Source: Nilaparvata lugens | Lineage: Eukaryota > Arthropoda > Insecta > Hemiptera > Delphacidae | Assembly (NCBI RefSeq): GCF_014356525.2 | Contig: NC_052504.1 | Coordinates: forward strand, 59,755,637 to 59,819,636 | Direction: 5' to 3' | DNA length: 64,000 nt | Shown here: in pieces, positions 24,340 to 36,024 of the stretch | Layout: each line of letters opens with the position of its first letter | Position numbering within the stretch: position 1 is the first letter of the stretch | Position numbers and translations under genes: made by a program | Notes under the pieces: model-generated | What the model was told of the DNA's origin: nothing | What the model saw: only the letters and a program-made list of their open reading frames with translations | Database searches by the model: none

Positions 24340-25038
24340 ATGGGTGTTATCGAAGATTTGACATTTCAAAGAGATGCATTAATTCGTAAAATAAAACGGA
24401 TTAATGAAATTGCCGAAGCTGTCAAAAACGATCCAAAAAATAAAAAAATGAAGAATTTATTGAAAGTTATGGGTGAGCATATCGATCACCACCAGGTGGA
24501 GTTCAATGATATAATAGATAAGATGCAGAGCTACTATAACAAACAAAATCTTCGATTGGAAACAAGTGAGCTTGAAAATTTGATGAGCCAATTTGATGAG
24601 ACTTTTTCAATGTCAAGGCTATTCTCAAACCTTACCATCCAACAAACAAATTTGAATATTAGTTCTTCCAATGTAGCTTCTTCACCTACAACTGGAAATA
24701 TCTCGCCAGTTGCCTACCTAAGCTTCCTTAATGACTTTGATAGCAATTTGAAAATTTGGAGTCAATTTAAAAAATTATTTGAAGCCACGGTTCATAATAA
24801 TGGTCAAATTGCTGACATACAAAAACATATGTATCTTTGGTCTATACTGAGAGGCGATGCACTGTCAGTCATTTCTGTAGTCCCATTGACAAGTGATCAT
24901 TATGCTGAGGCATGGAAATTATTATTGAATCGCTACAATGACTCTTACAAGCTGACTGATGCATACTTGCAAGCAATTTTTGATATGCCAGCAGTTATAA
25001 GCAACCAGACTCGCTACGAAAATTCATCACTCATTTAG
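24340..25038 (+). pseudogene. gag: BEL/Pao retrotransposon gag, N-terminal part
   Basis: Starts MGVIEDLTFQRDALIRKIKR at the ATG 24340. A charged coiled-coil-like segment follows, then from about residue 115 a DUF1759-type block: AYLSFLNDFDSNLKIWSQFK, LFEATVHNN, MYLWSILRGDAL, and AWKLLLNRYND. These are the standard gag signature of BEL/Pao elements, forming the structural capsid-like protein of the intracellular particle. The frame is lost after 25038, and gag continues in another frame at 25134. Confidence 0.85.
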
Positions 25039-25133
25039 CTGAGTATATTGCAGCACTAAACCAATTGGTCATTCAGTTAATGACTGGTCGATTCCGTATT
25101 ATTTTGTCTTAGGTAAAAAAACTGACTGTAGAA

Positions 25134-25775
25134 TTGAGAGAGAAGTGGCAGAGACTGCTAAGAAATGGAACAGTATCCGATTTGAAAAACTTCCAAATAT
25201 TTTTGAATGATGAGGCTGTTATTTTAGAGGCTACCAAATCCACTTATTTATTGGGGTCATCTACATCGTCAGAAGCCTCCTCACGTAAGCAGTTTGGGAA
25301 ATCGAAACCCACTATGGGAAATTACAAAGCTTCAGCTATGATTGTTAAATCGAAATTGGACGAGCTGAAATGTATTGAATGTAATAATTCTCATGAACTG
25401 GAAAATTGTAAAGTGTTCTTGAATCTCAAACCGTCTGATAGATTAAAACATGTGAAAGAATGGAAACTGTGTATATGCTGTTTATTGGCAGGGCACTTTA
25501 TTAGAGATTGTAGAAGAAGGAAGCCGTGCAGTCACTGTAATTCGCGTCATCATTCGCTCCTCCATTTAGAGCCGAGACAGCCGCCTGTTGAAAACACTAA
25601 CACATTGGCCGGTAATAAACAAATGAGCAGGGTAGATGTGCACGACGTCGCTGATCAAAGCCATCAAACATTTGTTACTGACTCAGCTAAGAAAGTATTT
25701 TCGAATGTAAATAGTTCCTTAGTATTGTTACCAACTGTTAAATGGGAGTTCGAGGTAATCAGGCAATTATCATAA
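25134..25775 (+). pseudogene. BEL/Pao gag C-term with zinc knuckles
   Basis: Continues gag after a frameshift. Around residues 80-145 there is a cysteine/histidine block: CIECNNSHELENC, then CICCLLAGHFIRDC (CX2CX3GHX4C-like), then CSHCNSRHHSLLH. This is the nucleic-acid-binding knuckle set typical of BEL/Pao gag-pol. The frame ends just before the protease region. Confidence 0.85.
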
Positions 25776-26684
25776 GGTCAAAGTATATTAGATAGTGCAA
25801 GCACCGAGTCATTCATTACAAGGCAATGCATGAAAAAACTGGGTTTAGTGGTACAGAAAACACATAGTTTGCCAATCTATGGATTAACTGATACCAAACT
25901 GGAAGTGACAGATGAAATTACTAACTGTGAATTTGAAATACCAAACTCCCCTTCATTAAAAATTACCGCATCAGGAGTCAACAAAATAGCAGCTACAAAT
26001 CAGATAAAAAATGCGTACTCGACACATATTGAAGGACTGGAGCTAGCAGATTCTGAATTTTTCCTTTCAGAGGAGGTTGATATTTTATTGGGTGCTGAAT
26101 ATTTCCCCTTCATTCTGACTGGAAGAAAGGTGATTGGTCCAGCGGGTACACCATCCGCCCTAGAAATTGTATGGGGCTACTGCCTGATGGGTAAGGTATC
26201 AGAGGAGAGTTCTACTATCTCAGATAATCTGTGCATGTATTCCAATGCTAATTCGGAAGAGTTGGTAAAGCGATTTTGGGTCGTAGAAGAGCCACCGAGG
26301 ACAAAAAAATTATTGGAAAGTGAAATGGCTTGTGAGGAGATATACAAATCAACTGTTTGTCGTTTGAATACTGGTAGATACATTGTAGAATTACCATCCA
26401 AGGAAACAAATACGAGGGAGATATCGGGATATCTTGGAGGTAAAACTAATGTCGGAGTAAATGTTTCCATGATTCGAGAAGAAGAATTGGGAGATAAGTT
26501 AGAAGAAGTTCCAGGTAAACAAGGTATAGCCTTCAACAGTTACTTACCGACCAACGGTAATTTAGGGAAAGAGTTAGAAGTGATTCATAGTCCACATGAA
26601 ATCAAACCAATGGGAAGACCCATACCGAAAAAGGAAATTGGAGAAGTTTTTTTGAAAGGGAGAAACGAAATTTGGAAGAGTTAG
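25776..26684 (+). pseudogene. BEL/Pao aspartic protease and linker
   Basis: Just upstream of the frame at 25830 the translation reads ILDSASTESFITRQCM. DSA stands where the retropepsin active site normally reads DSG or DTG, so the key glycine is altered. The frame continues with a DUF1758-like protease body (KLGLVVQKTHSLPIYGLTDT, VDILLGAEYF) and the linker that precedes RT (VKRFWVVEEPP). It ends near an H-S-P-H-E-I-K-P-M-G-R segment, where RT should begin. Broken at both ends. Confidence 0.8.
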
Positions 26685-27200
26685 ATGATGATAGACAGGA
26701 TAATGTTGAAATAAAATGGACAAAATCCGAAAAGGGAGAAGAAATGAAAGAGTATACTCTAACACCTATGTCGTATGGTGTATCATCATCGCCATTTCTT
26801 CCCATTTGTACTACACATCAGTTTATTGAAGATTAAGAAAAAATGTTCCCTGTGGATTCTGAAGCCTTACGGTGTTCTACTTACATGGATGATATAGTTA
26901 CATCAGTCTCATCAATGGAAGCAACCAAGCAGCTGCAGCTTACTGAATTGTTAAGCAAAGGGAAATTTGAATTGCTAAAGTGGGCCAGCAATCATTCTAC
27001 CATTCTATCAAATCTCCCTCCAGAGCATTGCGCTATTGATGCAAAAGATTTCACTTTGGAGTCTGATAAAACCATTAAAATTCTTGGCTTTCAATCAAAT
27101 CCAATTGGTTACTACCTCTTCTACAGGGTGAAGGTTCCATCCACTCTAGCTACAAAATGAAATGTTTTATCAACTTTAGCATAAATTTTTGATGACCAGG
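26685..27200 (+). pseudogene. BEL/Pao reverse transcriptase, internally deleted and truncated
   Basis: The translation resumes at LTPMSYGVSSSPFL and continues through the catalytic CSTYMDDIVTS (about 26880), GKFELLKWASNH, KTIKILGFQ and NVLSTLA before similarity stops near 27200. About 200 residues of the RT fingers are missing between 26650 and this point. RNase H, integrase and the 3' LTR are absent. Two stops lie inside. It is a dead fragment. Confidence 0.82.
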
Positions 27201-27269
27201 ATTTCTGTGACAGTCTAACAACTGCACGATGGTTAATAAGGGCTAATCTGTAACAGCCCTTGAGGGAAT

Positions 27270-28027
27270 TTAAATCACTCTCAATCGTTGTAAAGATGCA
27301 GATTTTTGCCCCACTTGTTGGGTGACATTGTGTAAAGAGGTAAATTGCAAATCCTTTACAGGTGATGCGGTATTCTTGATATTTATAAGAGCGGTTGCTA
27401 AAATCCCTATTTTGCAAATAAATTCGCAAAAAGCTAAGGCCGTCCGGCTCGCAAATATGCTGGGTTCAGACTGCAGCTCTAGCTCAGTGGTAGATGCATG
27501 AATTTCCCAAATATAATTAATCACCACAAGGTTCAATGACTGGTGATTAACAATTCTTACCGCTGCTTCCGTGAAGTTCTGGAAAAATACCAATAAGGAA
27601 ATCAAAAAGACAGTTGGTGACTGACTATCAGTAACCATGTATCCAATCGAGAATAATGAAGATCAACTATGGTTTTTTCTAGTTGATTTTTAAAATGCTC
27701 GTCATGAATACAGGTATTCACCAACTTACCCTTCTGAAATTCCTTTGAACTTACAACGCCAGTTCTTGAAGTTCTCTGGATCCTTATATGATATACTGTG
27801 TACTTATTAATGTAATTATCAATATGATCTTTCTGGCGGAATAGTATGACTATCATCAAAGGATGATAAGTAATGAATGCTCTAATAAGATCAATATTGA
27901 TTGATTCACTTATTTTATGTGCTGCTGACAAATATTTCTTGGTACCAAGACAGCTCAAACTGTATATCACAAGATGAGTTAGGATATAATAAAAACTTCT
28001 ATGATTTTGTATGCTGACATAAAACAT
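27270..28027 (-). other. two unrecognised overlapping minus-strand frames
   Basis: A 141-codon frame (27602-28027) and a 122-codon frame (27270-27638) overlap in different phases. They would join with one frameshift. The downstream part has a hydrophobic FLISLLVFF segment. I recognise no family; a decayed multi-pass membrane protein is one guess and chance in AT-rich DNA is another. A tRNA-like A-box word on the plus strand (27481) overlaps, which argues for a repeat. Confidence 0.2.
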
Positions 28028-29834
28028 AAAAATATTCCCATAAAATAATAGTATAAAATATTCTTATATTTATAATTCCAATATATATAAATCCTTAATA
28101 GTTCAACATTATCACAAGGTTTAATAGCATTCACAGTTGTGAGCTTCAAAAATTATAAATTTGCATTTAATGCTGATACGTGGACTTCAAGTCAATTCAG
28201 AATTCTACAACTTAAAACCTGTTCGGTCTGTAGATTTAACATGACATACTTTGATCAATGAGCAAATAATAATTAATACAAAGAACAATCAATAATCTCA
28301 GGGTTTTATGAGTTCGTGCCGTGCATGGAAGTAAGCTTTACATAAATCAATAAATTCATAAAATAGTTTTATAACTTATATGATAATAGTTGACACGTTG
28401 CAAATTTCTTAAACTTGAATAAATTTATATAGCACTTTAATTATTCCCCAATTCACTGATAAATGCCTTAAAAATGAGCTCATTTAAGACAAATTTTTGC
28501 ACTCACAAAACTGATGTTCTTGAAGGTCTTGTAGAGTAAATTAATTATTCCCAATAATTAATTAGGCAGGTCCTTTTCATCTCTGCTGGGCTCTCACGTG
28601 GTCCAGATATCTTATAAATCTCTTTCAGTATTAAAATATATTTATGGGAACAGATTACAATTAAGAACTCTCTAGCAACACTGAGTTCACAAATAATCAA
28701 ACATTAATTACAAATATTTTACATTTAAAAGGGGGTTGGCTTGATGATTTTAAAATTTAATAGGATGAGAGAACCCTAATCTCCATGTGCGTCCTCACAG
28801 ATCGGGATCACAAGCCAAAGAGAAATGATTTTCAGAATTTTTATCTCTTCCTTGAACAATTTGTAAGCTTCCTTCTGATTGACTTTCTAATTTTAGTAAG
28901 ACTCAATGCATTTGGTTACTTCAGATTCAGGGTCTCCAACTTTGTTATACAAAGATACGGTAAATAAAAAGTTTTTATATAAAAAAATGAGTGATTGTCT
29001 TAGATTATTCCAATAAATAAATTCGATATATGATACTATGAAACAGTATACATTTATTTTTTTATGTGAGCTTTGTGTACTCTTGATTTTCATACTTTTT
29101 TAGATTGCAATAAATACTCATGTAACAATAATAGTTGTCCTTATCTATTTACATAAACGGTTTATGATAAACCTTCCCTAGTGTATATAACATATATTTT
29201 GTGAGTAAACTTCATAATTTAATTCATACTGGTTGGTCGAGCAATCAGCTGATTCGTTAGGTATCGATTCAAAGAAGTGTCGATTGATCCTAGATCAATT
29301 GATTCGTTTAGAACAAAAACAAAGAATTCTAACCTCAAATGTACATGCAAACTTTTACTTTTCATGATCTGCCAATAATAAATAAGCCACTTTATAATTT
29401 TTATTTCCGCCAATGAATTCTCATTATTGTTGAATTACAACTTTGCTTGGTTCTCTTATCGCTTTAGATAATATGATACTCTTTATCACCAATAACATTC
29501 GATTTTACTTGAGTGGTACTTTGACTAGGCTATCTTCCCTTTCTATTTTATAATTCTATTAGAGCTCAATTGTTCATTTCAAAAATATTTTGTGGTGCTA
29601 AAATACCACGTGACATCGTCCAAAACGCTTTTGAATTAATAGTCAGTATGTCGACTACTATGAGAGGATAGAAGGGGTTTTCACAGACACAGTCTGTAGA
29701 ATAATATCGGGAAGACAACAGTATGCTGCTGCCCAGGTAGGAAAAGATTTTACAAGGATTTTCCCCAAGAATAATATTGAGTCAGAGACTCTTAATTCAG
29801 GAAAAGCTACAAGGAGGTTTTCCCTAATTGTCGC
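28028..29834. other. AT-rich spacer, no gene seen
   Basis: No frame longer than about 66 codons and no recognised motif. From about 29640 the base composition shifts into the repeat region that follows. Confidence 0.45.
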
Positions 29835-30470
29835 GAGTCTGATGACTGCAACGAGTCTGGAACTGAGATCTTGGGAAAGTACGATTTTTATGAACGTTTT
29901 GAGGGTCTGAGGACCGCGACGGGATCGACCTCAAGTCTGCAACTGAGATCCTGAACTGAATGGGGTTTTTCTAAACGTTTCGCGGGTCTGAAGACCGCGA
30001 TGGAGTCGATCTCAAGTCTGGAATTGAGATCCTAATCTAAACAGGGTTTTCTTAAACCTCTCACGGGTCTGAGACCGCGACGGGGTCAATCTCGAGTCTG
30101 GAACTGAGATCAGGAATTTTTCAAAGATGAAAAAAGTTTAGAGAGAGTAAGAGGAAGTTTGTCGCAGTCTGATGACTTCGACCGGGGAGTTCTCAAGCTG
30201 TACCTGAGAGCAGGAAGGATTTTAGAATAGAAAAAGTTAGGAGAAAGTAAGAGGAAGTTTGTCGCAGTCTGATGACTTCGACCAGGAAGTTCTCAAGCTG
30301 TACCTAAGAGCAGGAAGGATTTTAGATTAGGAAAAGTTGAGAGAATGTAAGAGGAAGTTTGTCGCAGTCTGATGACTTCGAAGGGGACGAACTCAAGCTG
30401 CACCTGAGTTCTCTAGGAAAAAGATTGGGATTTTCCTACTAGTAATTATAGCTAGTCTGAAACTGCTAAA
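29835..30470. repeat. two-phase minisatellite, 81-bp then 100-bp units
   Basis: GGGTCTGAGGACCGCGAC-type cores start at 29903, 29984 and 30065 (exactly 81 bp apart), with a shorter diverged unit at 29835. GAGGAAGTTTGTCGCAGTCT then starts at 30151, 30251 and 30351 (exactly 100 bp apart). Both unit types share GTCTGAnGACnnCGAC followed by a CTCAAG(T/C)TG segment, so one probably derives from the other. No open frame runs through the array. Confidence 0.9.
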
Positions 30471-32430
30471 CAAAAATAAATACAGGGACCACCCTACAAT
30501 ATGAAAATTAAACAAGTAAAATTTACTCTCAAAGAATAGGAATTTTCCTACAAGGATGAAAGTTAACTGGGAAAAACTAGTAGTTCTGTGAACAGTAGAC
30601 CTCGCGCAGTTATAAACTGCAGCCTCCTCTTATACTGTTCATCAGCAGAGTAAATCCTGTCTGTATATCATGTCAGCAAAATATCGGTGTGAAAACGGCT
30701 AATGGCTGTTGGGGGTGGTGTATAAAAATGCTAACATCAAAAGCTAATCTCCTTCAAGACATGCTGTCAACAGGTCAGCCCGAGTTCAAAGCAGAGAAAG
30801 TTTGAGAGACAATGCTATGTTATTTTAGTTATTAATTGCATGCATTATTGCACGCAATCAATAGTTCATTTATTTATTAATCTATTCACAATAGAGACAA
30901 CAGGTTTCCCCAAATATGTCTCCTTAACAATAAGAATTGTACAGATACAAATGAAGAATAATACGAACTCATGCAATAATAAAAATACAAACAACAAAAA
31001 TACCATCTAATTCAAAAATGAAAAATACAAAGATTTTGAATATTATGAAAACATTTGAAATAAAACAAATTGAGAATTCAAATTCCGAAACATGAAAAAA
31101 ATAAAGAATACCGGTATAATAACAAATAATGAACAAAAATGTTATCAATAGAATAAATAACTGAACGACATCCCAAACCATATGCACATCCACACTGATA
31201 CATCAACTATTTATTTGATCAGATCATGCTTACACAAGATTTAATTATCATAAAACGCTTTATGAAATAAGCAAGAAAACCAGAAGACATCTAGGTGCCC
31301 AGACAAGCAGTTATAAGTTGTTGCATCCTATTAATAGTGCAAAACAATTGCATTCAATGAGGCATGCAATTTATAGTCCACACAGCTTCTGATTTTTTAC
31401 CAAGTTGCATTCAAATATTGAATTGCATGCTTCATGATATGTATCTCTTTCCTGTATAGGGCTACTTGTAATATAAATATAATGAAAATAATTAAAAATC
31501 TCAGTACCCTTTTTTAAAAAAAGGGTCTGATAAAAAAGGGTATATTCATGATATGTGTTTTTTAATCCACTCGACAGCGGATTTATGATGAATAATTCTA
31601 TAGTCTGATTTTAACTCTAATATTGGCGTATGAATAAGGAGGCTCCTTTTTCCTTTTATATTATCCTTGAAATGCAAAATTTCCAAAAACCTTGTATATA
31701 AGTCGACGCACAATTTAAAAAGGAACTTTCAAATTTCATGATCTATTACCACGTTTTGCCATAAATGCACAACATATAAACATTTAAACATTAAGAGAAA
31801 TGCCAAACCGTCGACTTGAATCTTAGACCTCACTTCGCTCGGTCAACTAGTAGTTCTGTGAACAGTAGACCTCCCGCAGTATTCTCATCCATGAGTACCT
31901 AAGTAAACAAGTACCAAGTATGCGCAATTAAAAAAGGAACATACCTGTCAAATTTCATGAAAATCTAATTCCGCGTTTTGCTGTAAATACACAACATATA
32001 AACATATCAACATTCAAACATTTAAACATTCAAACATTTAAACATTGATAGGAATGCCAAAGTGTCGACTTGAATCTTAGACCTCACTTCTTTAACAAGG
32101 ACAGGGATCCCCCACAAGAATGAATTCTAATCGGGAAAATTACTTCTAAAAGAATAGGGATTTCTCCACAAGAATGAAAAATCAATTGAGAAAAATTACT
32201 CTTTAAATTGAAGGCCACCTTACTACAGGGAAGGAACACATATAAGCAACCAGTTGTTACCTGAATCAACGTGGACCCTGAGAATTACGAACCGATTCTC
32301 AATTCCTGTACTATGAGTAAAAATGTTGTGAAGCAACAGAGTAGAGACTTATAAATTAAGAACTCTAAAGAACCCGCTACAATCTGCGAACGATTTGGAG
32401 CCTACTGTGATCAAACCAAATAGAGCCTAG
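30471..32430. repeat. repeat-derived region with duplicated modules
   Basis: CTAGTAGTTCTGTGAACAGT occurs at 30577 and 31847, as 34-bp copies with one difference. A module containing CACAACATATAAACAT and GTCGACTTGAATCTTAGACC occurs at about 31703-31845 and again at 31930-32091. An AGAATAGGAATTTTCC / AGAATAGGGATTTCTC module occurs at about 30532 and 32150. ACATTCAAACATTTAA is locally iterated near 32010-32045. No gene is recognised, including the low-complexity 74-codon minus-strand frame at 30969-31193. Confidence 0.65.
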
Positions 32431-32560
32431 TTAAATCTCCCACTTAACTGTTTGTCGCACAAATTTAAGATCCCTCCAGGTATCTAAACCAAGGATAACT
32501 TGCTCACCCCCAGTGATATGTGTCGGAAGAAATAAATATCAAGGAAGAAGATCCCCATGG
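32431..32560 (-). pseudogene. retropepsin-like protease fragment of an LTR retroelement
   Basis: The minus strand reads LFLPTHITGGEQVILGLDTW and then RDLKFVRQTVKWEI before a stop at 32431. ILG-x-D-x-W is the C-terminal hallmark of retroviral-type aspartic proteases in LTR retrotransposons. Upstream, after a stop, FHGDLLP may continue it in frame. The DTG/DSG active site is not visible, and no RT follows on the minus strand. Confidence 0.45.
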
Positions 32561-34179
32561 AAAATCTGACTTCGAGTTGTCTGGAACTGGCCCTACACTA
32601 TTCTATTCGAACAAACACGAAAATAGAATAATTCCCTAGTAATAAACTAGTACCGGGAACGCCGTAAGGAGAGGAGATTGCCACCCGTTCACACGCCCGA
32701 TTACCGAACAACTGACTCTATCCCGGGTCTCCTTGAAGCAGGACAGGGTTGCGGAAAACTAGAAGGCCGGGGGAAAAGAGATTACCGACCAATAGGAGTC
32801 TCAGGAGATGATCACGCCACCGATCATGTGCCAGGGCGTGATTTAGATGATCTTGATGACAATACTGCTAATTACTATAATACATTAGGTCGGTAAACAA
32901 TCTTTATTTTCCAGAAATTTCATGAAGAACAATTCTGTCTAAACCCGGTAGCCGTTTATCACTCTGATGATGCGGCTGCTGCTGCTGCAATGTGAGATAA
33001 CAGAATGCTCAAACTAGTAAACAGAATCTGGAAATTTCTGATTCAGATGAATCCACTGCTGATAATTCACAGGGGTTGTCGGCGATGATGATGATGTTCA
33101 CACTCAACTCCAAGTTCAACAAAATAAATCCAACTGTTGACCCTATTTCTCCACTAAAATAAAAAAAAACTTGCTAAATTATATGCTAAATGACGATTCT
33201 CCATTCGTCAAAAAATTCACTTTGTGACAATTTCAAAAGTAAAAAATATAAAAAGAAGTTTATACTTATTAGAAATGAGTTTCATTTAGGTGGCTTGATT
33301 GAATCCACATTAAAATACTTTAAAAAATGTCACCAGTAGAAGTTTCCAAAAGCGTAGTGCCTGGACAGCCTTGATTAGCAAGGTGAGTCAGATACGCCTA
33401 TACAAAGTGGCAAAGGGAAATGGGAATGTGCTATGTACATAATCACAGGGATATGTCAATAACGTCAGATGTAGACAACAATGTCAAAATACTCTGCAGC
33501 TAAAGGTTTCTTCTTTTATAAAAAGCTCTCACTGCTATTGCAAGTTTCACACCAGTACAATAATCCTCTTTTTCACATTGAATGGTAATGCGTTTAAATC
33601 AATTGTACAGAGTTTCGAACTACTACCGACTCTACAGTGCAGCGAACTGTAACATTCAAGATAATTGTCCGATTCCCCGCGCCGCACTGGATAAGGGGTT
33701 GATAGGAACATGCCCGACTGTCAATCAAAATGTTCCCTGCTCAGACGAATGATTTTTTCTCTTATTTTTATAAATTCACGTTTTGGTGACTTCATTTTTT
33801 GAGTGAAAGAGAAGACAGATTTATAGGTAAAAAATTCTATACTACAATAGTTCATCAAGTTAACACTATTCAAGTATGAGAGGTGTTTCTCTAGTGTGAA
33901 AATTACTCTAGAAGTGATCATCAAATATCCTTCTAGCTGTTGTAATGTTTTCGATATTTGCAGTTGCAGAAGAATTCATAGAAGATTGTCTATTATTTGC
34001 AACTTTCGTTCAATGATTTGAATGGCTATCATGAAGCAATTCTCTATTTTATGTTCATGATCAAAAAACTTTAAACTATCCTATAACGTTTATAAAAAGA
34101 GGAATTATAACGGCATTTTAAAGATATATTTATTTTAAACATTTAAACTTCATTAAAAACATCACCAAAACCTCTTTAG
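32561..34179. other. no gene recognised
   Basis: A GC-richer patch at 32640-32900 carries a 72-codon plus-strand frame without a domain. A GCTGCTGCTGCTGC run lies near 32975 and a GATGATGATGATG run near 33085. Otherwise AT-rich. Confidence 0.4.
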
Positions 34180-34465
34180 TACCATCAAAAGAAAACAAAC
34201 AAGACAATGTATCTAATGCAAGTACGTCCCTGAACAGACCGAACGCAATCGACAACTACGATCGCAAGGGGAAGAGCGCCCTGGTGAAGGCAGCGATGAA
34301 GGGGGACACTCAGCTGATGGGTGTGCTGGTGGCTGCAGGTGCGTCAGTCGACCTGGCCAGTCGGCACTCACAAGTGACCGCACTGATGGAGGCCGCGTGG
34401 CGAGGCCAGCTCGACTGCGCACGGCTACTTGTGGACAGTGGCGCCCACTGGAATGCAACTGACAA
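34180..34465 (+). CDS. ankyrin-repeat protein (FANK1-like), exon A
   Basis: In the frame ending at donor AA|GTACGT (34466) the exon encodes KGKSALVKAAMKGDTQLMGV, then VAAGASVDLAS and VTALMEAAWRGQLDCARLL, then DSGAHWNATD. That is two full ankyrin repeats plus the start of a third. The repeats mediate protein-protein contacts. The exon joins 35897-36024 in phase (AA + T = Asn). It is clearly GC-richer than its surroundings and than the next two exons. The acceptor is placed at CTCTTTAG (34179), but another AG at about 34190 is possible. Upstream exons, including any FN3 domain, are not identified. Confidence 0.75.
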
Positions 34466-35896
34466 GTACGTAGCACAGAGAGCAAAGCATCCATGTCGTA
34501 GACTCGTAGTAGAGATACATTTTCACTCAACATTTTCATAAAGCCTACCGAATTGTAATCATTATATCAATAATTGTTTATTCCCATAATTTAATTATTG
34601 TGAACTTTGTAATATTTAATGACAGGTGCGCTTTCCTTTTGTCACTAAAAATAAAAATTCCCGTTTTGGGTGGGTTCCAAACCACCAAGAAGTTGTGAGG
34701 TGGTGGTGAATAATTGAACAAGCGTTAGCAAATTCTCACTTTTCACTTACTGGAGGCCAAAGTCGTTGTCAGTCTGTTTGTATGTTCTACAATAACTTGA
34801 GTAGGAATTGATCAATCAGCTTCAAATTTTGAACATGCATTTTTCGAACGTTTTTACGGCTCAAGTTCATTGGACAACGGAATTGACTCACTAATTCGTC
34901 CTTTTTCAGGATATAAAAATAACATTGGAAGTGCATAAGAAAAAATTGTTGTGATTTATCAATTAATCTGGAATTAATTTCATGTTATTTCTGTAATTTT
35001 TCCATTCATTTAAGCTGATGCTATTTGGGAGTTATCACACAGACTATTCTTTATGCGCCGACAAATAATTCCAGCTGAATAATACCATAGAAAAACAATA
35101 GCATAAGTTACGATATTGTTTCTCTATGATAATACATTTATAAGTTCTAACTTGCTTCTGTTAACGTCTGTCTGCCTGTCTAAATTGTCTGTCTGTACTT
35201 ACGCGTAATTGATAATATTACTTTTGATAGCAGTTGCTATGGCATTGAAAAATTGGCTATCTCAATTTTTTCGTTCAATATGTGAGTAGAAGCTACTAGT
35301 GTTCACCAATGTACCTAGAATATTGTATTCTAGAAAAATGTATTCTAGGTTCCTTGGTGTTCACTAATACTTGATTATTCAATGTAGGTACTCATTTATT
35401 TCATTTTTTTATAATTTATTAGTATCTTTAAAATGATGAAATCATTGAAACGGTTTGAGATATTGATGTGCGGGTTCCGCCATTAATTTTCTTTTAAAAT
35501 TCTGTATCGAAATCAAGTATCACATGACCTCGTTCTCATTTGTAAAAATGAATTTGGATTCAAAATGAAGCTGGATTCGTAATGATGTTGGATGTAATAT
35601 CTCGGACAAACGTTTTGAATCGACAGTAGGCCTAAGTAGTTATTTCTAATCGGAATAGGATCCCCATGGAACCTACTGTCATATCAGCATTCTTTTAAAA
35701 GAGATATTTAGTTGTTTCCATAATAATTCTTACTAACTCTGTATAGTTACAAGTTGCGGATTTCAGAGATCTAAGCAAAAGTTCATGAGCGAGTTCTCTA
35801 ACCCAGGGAGTCACTAGTAGTAGTGCTTAATACAATCACTTCATTGTGAAAAAATTGTAGATTTATAAGTTGAATAATTTATGTAATATTTTACAG
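34466..35896 (+). other. intron 1 with a solo foldback arm
   Basis: Runs from donor GTACGT to acceptor TTTTACAG. About 35435-35690 resembles one arm of the foldback element at 39204-40434: AAACGGTTTGAGATAT, a GTGCGGGTTCCGCC segment, TTCTGTATCGAAATCA, then GGATCCCC and ACCTACTGTCATAT. Confidence 0.6.
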
Positions 35897-36024
35897 TCAT
35901 GGATGTTCTGCTGTTCACTATGCCGTTGACAACTCTCAAATAAATATTCTGAAAATGGCAATAGAGATGGGAGCTGACATCAATTTGAAAGATGCCAATG
36001 GATGGAGTCCACTCATGAGAGGAG
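35897..36024 (+). CDS. ankyrin-repeat protein (FANK1-like), exon B
   Basis: A 128-bp exon between TTTTACAG and GTCAGT. With the split codons it reads NHGCSAVHYAVDNSQINILK, MAIEMGADINLKD and ANGWSPLMRG. The W-S-P-L-M-R signature after a G-A-D-I-N turn and the D-x-x-G-C-x-A-x-H-x-A word match the ankyrin region of FANK1 in order and spacing. That resemblance is the basis for the name; it is recalled, not searched. The exon starts in phase 2 and ends with one base carried over. Confidence 0.8.

Noticed and set aside
26177..26805. Minus-strand frames of 63-119 codons
   Set aside because: Antisense to the BEL/Pao protease and linker.
29835..30470. CRISPR-like array
   Set aside because: The repeats are contiguous long units without unique spacers; it is a minisatellite in a eukaryotic genome.
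32240..32290. VDSG word on the minus strand as a protease active site
   Set aside because: It lies downstream of the ILGLDTW end of the protease, the wrong order for a retropepsin, and its frame soon stops.
32678..32896. 72-codon plus-strand frame in a GC-rich patch
   Set aside because: No domain or splice context; the protease signal nearby is on the other strand.
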